A stretch of 64,000 nucleotides of DNA from NCBI GenBank assembly GCA_965216135.1, contig CBDCFL010000023.1, forward strand, positions 310,001 to 374,000, given 5' to 3'. The notes under the pieces are model-generated. The model worked only from the letters and a program-made list of their open reading frames with translations. It ran no database searches and had not been told where the DNA came from. Numbering within the stretch: position 1 is the first letter of the stretch; every line of letters begins with the position of its first letter. This document shows positions 60,445-64,000 of this stretch, piece after piece. The DNA is from CBDCFL01 sp965216135. Its GTDB lineage: Bacteria > Pseudomonadota > Alphaproteobacteria > Rhodobacterales > Rhodobacteraceae. The position numbers and the translations under genes are program-made.

Positions 60445-61146
60445 ATGTCGAGGATTGCGTTGGTGGACGACGACAGGAATATCCTGACGTCCGTCTCGAT
60501 CACACTTGAGGCCGAAGGCTTTGAAGTTGAAACCTATAATGACGGGCAGGCGGCGATGGATGCGTTCAACAAGCGCCTGCCGGATATGGCCGTGCTGGAC
60601 ATAAAGATGCCCCGCATGGACGGAATGGACCTGTTGCAGAGGCTGCGCCAGAAATCGGCCATGCCGGTGATTTTCCTGACCTCCAAGGATGATGAGATTG
60701 ACGAGGTTCTGGGCTTGCGAATGGGCGCGGATGATTACGTCAAGAAACCGTTTTCGCAGCGCCTGTTGGTCGAACGAATCCGCGCGCTGCTGCGCCGCCA
60801 GGAAGCCATCGAAACCGGTGAAACCCCGGAAGGCGAAGAAAACAAGATCATGGTGCGCGGCGAATTGTCGATGGACCCGCTGCGCCATGCGGTGAAATGG
60901 AAAGGCCTGGATGTCTCGCTTACGGTGACGGAATTTCTGTTGCTGCAGGCGCTGGCTCAGCGCCCCGGTTTTGTCAAAAGCCGCGATCAGCTGATGGATG
61001 TGGCCTATGACGATCAGGTCTACGTCGATGACCGCACCATCGACAGCCACATCAAGCGCCTGCGCAAAAAGATGCGCAACGTGGATGATGACTTTACGGC
61101 GATCGAAACCCTATACGGCATCGGCTATCGCTATAACGAAGAATAG
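60445..61146 (+). CDS. chvI: Response regulator ChvI
   Basis: 233 residues, OmpR family. Receiver domain with acidic pocket DDD at residues 8-10, phospho-acceptor Asp 52 (LDIKMPRMDG) and Lys near 102 (DYVKKPFS); C-terminal winged helix ending HIKRLRKKMRNVDDDFTAIE and GIGYRYNEE. With ChvG it controls envelope and acid-stress genes, and host interaction in rhizobia and Brucella (BvrR). chvG starts 3 bp after the stop. Confidence 0.94.
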   Translation: MSRIALVDDDRNILTSVSITLEAEGFEVETYNDGQAAMDAFNKRLPDMAVLDIKMPRMDGMDLLQRLRQKSAMPVIFLTSKDDEIDEVLGLRMGADDYVKKPFSQRLLVERIRALLRRQEAIETGETPEGEENKIMVRGELSMDPLRHAVKWKGLDVSLTVTEFLLLQALAQRPGFVKSRDQLMDVAYDDQVYVDDRTIDSHIKRLRKKMRNVDDDFTAIETLYGIGYRYNEE

Positions 61147-61149
61147 GCG

Positions 61150-62892
61150 ATGTCTCTGGCGTCGGAGATAGGCGTGCATCAGTCCAAATTGGCAAAAGAC
61201 GCCGACGTTGTTCTGGGTGACGACTGGGTAGCGCCGCAAACCTCTTCGGCAAGCGAAGTTCGCGAAAAGCGCGCGCGGCGGGGGATGATCTCGGTCAACC
61301 GCTCGCCGTTGGCGCGCAAGATCGTCACCTTCAACCTGATGGCGCTGATCATTCTCGTCTCGGGCGTGCTTTACCTCAATCCGTTTCGCGACAGCCTGGT
61401 TGCCCAGCGCGAGCGCGGTCTGGTGGCCGAAGCCGAACTGGTCGCCAATGTGTTTGAGGCCCGCCTTGACGCCAGCGGCAGCCAGAGCGCTGATCTTCAA
61501 CGCCTTGCCAACCTGCGCGAGCATCTTGCCGGGCTCGATATTCGCTCCGGCCATGAGGTTTTCGTCTTTGACGCCGACAGCAAACTTCTGGCGACCACCC
61601 GCGGTATTACCCGCGCGATCGGCACCCCGGTCGATGGGCTGACGCAGACCGAAAACAACCCGATCATCACCGAGTTTTTGCATTCGGTGTTTGACGGCAT
61701 ATCGCGGCTTTTGGCACCCGCACCATTGCCCGGCCCGGATTTTGACGGCTCATCGCAGGTCGAGCGTCTGGCGCGGGGCACAGTGTCCGGGCGGACCCTG
61801 GTGGCCACCGGCCAGGACAACCTCGGCGGCACAATATTCGCCGTGGCAACCCCGGTTGAGGTGGGTGGTCGCGTCGTCGGCGCAATCGGGCTGACCTCGG
61901 CGTCAGGCGAGTTGGACCAGCTCGTGCGCGCCGAGCGCGAGCAGGTGCTGCAGATGTTCGTCATCGCCATTCTGGTCTCGGTTGGCCTGTCGATGGTGCT
62001 GGCCTCGACCATCGCCAATCCGCTTTCTGATCTGGCCGCCGCCGCCGAAGTCGGGCGTGACCGCAAATCGCGCAAGGTCAATCCGGGCCGGGTGCGCATC
62101 CCCGACCTGACCGGACGGCCCGACGAGATCGGGCGTCTGTCCGGGGAGCTCCGCGGCATGGTCTCAGCCCTTTACGACCGCATCGACGGCAACGAACAAT
62201 TCGCCGCCGACGTGGCTCACGAGATCAAGAACCCGCTTGCCTCCTTGCGCTCGGCGGTCGGCACGCTCAGATTTGCCAATCGCGACGATCAGCGCCAGCG
62301 GCTCTTGGATGTGATAGATCACGACGTGCGGCACCTGGACCGGCTGGTCAGCGATATTTCCAATGCGTCGCGGTTGGATTCTGAACTGGTCAAGGAAGAC
62401 GAAGAGACCTTCGATCTGACCCACATGATCCGCAACATCACCGATTATCTGGGCGCGGATGCTGGCGAGAGCGGCATTGAGTTCATCTCGGACCTGCCCA
62501 AAGATCCGATCAATATCCAGGGGCTTGAGGCGCGCCTCGCACAGGTCTTTGTCAACTTGATCACCAACGCCATCTCGTTTTGCGAAGATGGCGATGCGAT
62601 CCGCGTCTGGGTGCGCCGCCGTGAAAACCGCGTTCTGATCGTGGTCGAAGATACCGGCCCCGGCATCCCCGAAACGGCGCTGACCAAAATATTCAACCGC
62701 TTCTACACGTCGCGCCCGGTGGGACAGTTCGGCAATAATTCCGGCCTCGGGCTGGCCATCTCAAAGCAGATTGTCGAGGCCCATGGCGGGGGTGATCTGG
62801 GCGGAAAACATCAGACCCACCGACGCCGACATCACCTCAGAGCCCCTGGGCGCACGCTTTGTTGTCGGCATCCCGATCTGAGCCCACCCTGA
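61150..62892 (+). CDS. chvG: Sensor histidine kinase ChvG with altered 3' end
   Basis: As read, 580 residues: N-terminal membrane segment (about 57-77), periplasmic sensor region (about 80-270), second membrane segment (MFVIAILVSVGLSMVLAS), HAMP, H-box ADVAHEIKNPLASLRSAVGT (His near 357), N-box and G boxes (VEDTGPGIPETALTKIFNRF; SGLGLAISKQIVEAHGG). After GG the frame reads DLGGKHQTHRRRHH, which is unlike the family. The adjacent frame reads VIWAENIRPTDADITSEPLG and ARFVVGIPI with a stop at 62879-62881, the expected ChvG ending. A G5 run at 62788-62792 (expected G4) accounts for it, so a +1 insertion or a sequence error is likely. Confidence 0.9.
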   Translation: MSLASEIGVHQSKLAKDADVVLGDDWVAPQTSSASEVREKRARRGMISVNRSPLARKIVTFNLMALIILVSGVLYLNPFRDSLVAQRERGLVAEAELVANVFEARLDASGSQSADLQRLANLREHLAGLDIRSGHEVFVFDADSKLLATTRGITRAIGTPVDGLTQTENNPIITEFLHSVFDGISRLLAPAPLPGPDFDGSSQVERLARGTVSGRTLVATGQDNLGGTIFAVATPVEVGGRVVGAIGLTSASGELDQLVRAEREQVLQMFVIAILVSVGLSMVLASTIANPLSDLAAAAEVGRDRKSRKVNPGRVRIPDLTGRPDEIGRLSGELRGMVSALYDRIDGNEQFAADVAHEIKNPLASLRSAVGTLRFANRDDQRQRLLDVIDHDVRHLDRLVSDISNASRLDSELVKEDEETFDLTHMIRNITDYLGADAGESGIEFISDLPKDPINIQGLEARLAQVFVNLITNAISFCEDGDAIRVWVRRRENRVLIVVEDTGPGIPETALTKIFNRFYTSRPVGQFGNNSGLGLAISKQIVEAHGGGDLGGKHQTHRRRHHLRAPGRTLCCRHPDLSPP

Positions 62893-63317
62893 CCCCCGGA
62901 CCCGGCCACGTCTTTCATGCAAGCACCGTGGCCGCCGGTCAGTCCGGCGTTTTGATATTCGGGCCTTCAGGGTCCGGAAAATCAGCCCTGGCGTTGGAGC
63001 TTATGGCGCTTGGCGCGAATCTGGTGGCCGACGACCGCACCGCCGTGGCGCTGCTGAACGGCGTCCTTGTCGCCAGCGCGCCCGCGCCAATTGTCGGCAT
63101 GATCGAAGCGCGCGGTATCGGCATCCTGGCTGCCGATACAGTGCTGCGCGCGGTGCTTCGCCTGGCCATAGACATGGGCCAAACCGAGACCGAACGCCTG
63201 CCACCCAAACGCAACATCCGCATTCTCAATCGCAAGTTAGACTTGCTTCACAATGTCGAGCGCCGTCATTTTCCGGTCGCGATCCTGCAATATATCAGGG
63301 GCGGACGCATCAAATGA
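62859..63317 (+). CDS. hprK: HPr kinase, short alphaproteobacterial form
   Basis: 152 residues; only the kinase core of HprK is present, as usual in alphaproteobacteria. Walker A GPSGSGKSALALELMALGA (about residues 34-52), ADDRTAV (Asp), and the MIEARGIGIL segment. It phosphorylates HPr of the PTS-like signalling chain, and in this cluster works with ChvGI. The start is uncertain: TTG at 62859 lies inside the chvG 3' end and gives full length. The stop overlaps rapZ by 4 bp. Confidence 0.85.
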   Translation: MLSASRSEPTLTPGPGHVFHASTVAAGQSGVLIFGPSGSGKSALALELMALGANLVADDRTAVALLNGVLVASAPAPIVGMIEARGIGILAADTVLRAVLRLAIDMGQTETERLPPKRNIRILNRKLDLLHNVERRHFPVAILQYIRGGRIK

Positions 63318-64000
63318 CCGATACAGAAAAATCCGCAGCAGACGAACAGGGCCAGAAACTGGTTCTTGTCACCGGCCCGTCGGGCGCGGGCCGGCTGACC
63401 GCGGTTCGCTCGCTAGAGGATTTCGGCTTTGAGGCGATCGACAATTTGCCGTTGTCGCTCCTGCCGCGCCTGTTTGACGGACCGCCGCTCGACCATCCGC
63501 TGGCGCTGGGGATCGACATCCGCAACCGTGATTTCTCGGTTCAGCGCCTACTGGGCGTGCTTGAAAGCCTTGGCACCAATGCGAGTGCCAGCGTCGATCT
63601 GCTCTATCTGGATTGTCGGCCTGAGGTTTTGATCCGGCGCTTTTCGGAAACCCGGCGTCCGCATCCGCTGGGCTCGACCGAGACCGCGCCGCAAGCCATC
63701 GCCCGCGAGATCGAACTATTGGCACCGATCCGCGATCAGGCCAATATCCTGATCGACACATCGGAACTATCGCCACACGAGCTAAGGGACGAAATCGGAC
63801 GCTGGTACCAAGCCCCGCAGGGCCGCTCTCTGGCGATCTGTGTCCACAGTTTTTCGTTCAAACGCGGCACTCCGCGCGGCATGGATATGGTGTTTGACGT
63901 GCGGTTTCTACAAAACCCGCATTGGCAGGCCGAGCTGCGCGACCTGGACGGTCTGTCAAACCGGGTGGCCGATTTTGTTGCTGATGACCCGCGATTTGCG
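63314..64000 (+). CDS. rapZ: RNase adapter RapZ (3' partial)
   Basis: P-loop protein of the RapZ/YvcJ family (RNase adapter for GlmZ in E. coli; nucleotide-binding regulator elsewhere). 229 codons are in the window, from ATG at 63314 (MTDTEKSAADEQGQKLVLVT). P loop GPSGAGR (about residues 21-27), SLEDFGFEAIDNLPLSLLP and the C-terminal HSFSFKRGTPRGMDMVFDVR, and LQNPHWQAELRDLDGL. The reading frame is open at the right edge. It overlaps hprK by 4 bp; the PTS genes usually following lie outside. Confidence 0.95.
   Translation, partial: MTDTEKSAADEQGQKLVLVTGPSGAGRLTAVRSLEDFGFEAIDNLPLSLLPRLFDGPPLDHPLALGIDIRNRDFSVQRLLGVLESLGTNASASVDLLYLDCRPEVLIRRFSETRRPHPLGSTETAPQAIAREIELLAPIRDQANILIDTSELSPHELRDEIGRWYQAPQGRSLAICVHSFSFKRGTPRGMDMVFDVRFLQNPHWQAELRDLDGLSNRVADFVADDPRFA

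Overview
The window looks like a chromosomal segment of an alphaproteobacterium, most likely Rhodobacterales. This is an inference from gene content and order: a ChvI/ChvG-HprK-RapZ cluster next to pckA, a Hint-domain protein, a long Ala/Glu-rich tail on ribosomal protein L3, high GC, and the continuous minus-strand order secE-nusG-rplKAJL-rpoBC-rpsLG-fusA-tuf-rpsJ-rplCDWB-rpsS-rplV-rpsC-rplP.

Layout. 1-4.3 kb: a 5'-partial DEAD-box helicase, creD, a DUF1989 gene and deoD. 4.5-7.7 kb: a pirin gene split by an IS630-type element, then an IS1595-type element. 7.8-12.5 kb: a LAS-type peptidase, an M29 aminopeptidase, a DUF1643 gene, truB, rbfA and dapB. 12.6-16.6 kb: a second IS1595 copy, a 71-bp copy of the end of rplP, and a SnoaL-like gene split by two tandem copies of another IS630-type element. 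16.7-29.3 kb (minus): rplP up to rpsL, interrupted between rplB and rplW by a small frameshifted membrane-protein gene and a second copy of the first IS630-type element. A broken DJ-1/PfpI gene and an IS110 remnant separate rpsL from rpoC. 29.4-41.6 kb (minus): rpoC, rpoB, rplL, rplJ, an amber-interrupted secreted-protein gene, rplA and rplK. 41.8-44.3 kb: a LysR regulator divergent from osmC, a truncated haemoglobin gene and a GFA-family gene. 44.3-50.3 kb: nusG, a second LysR gene, a rearranged IS630-type copy, a broken secreted NTF2-like gene, a degenerate second secE, a Hint protein and the intact secE. 50.4-55.7 kb: phoU-pstB-pstA-pstC-pstS (pstC has an internal amber codon). 55.8-58.1 kb: tdh (internal amber) and kbl, the threonine-to-glycine pathway. 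58.4-64 kb: tRNA-Trp, pckA, then chvI, chvG (3' frameshift), hprK and a 3'-partial rapZ.

The main theme is a very compact translation/transcription super-cluster invaded by mobile DNA and small accessory cassettes. Seven IS copies or remnants are readable, several with exact target duplications. At least nine genes carry lesions (IS insertions, frameshifts, in-frame TAG codons). Two accessory insertions sit beside partial second copies of the neighbouring essential gene (rplP, secE), and each contains a SnoaL/NTF2-like gene hit by the same IS630-type family. The short-range scrambling inside two IS630 copies could be real decay or an assembly artefact; the sequence alone does not decide this.
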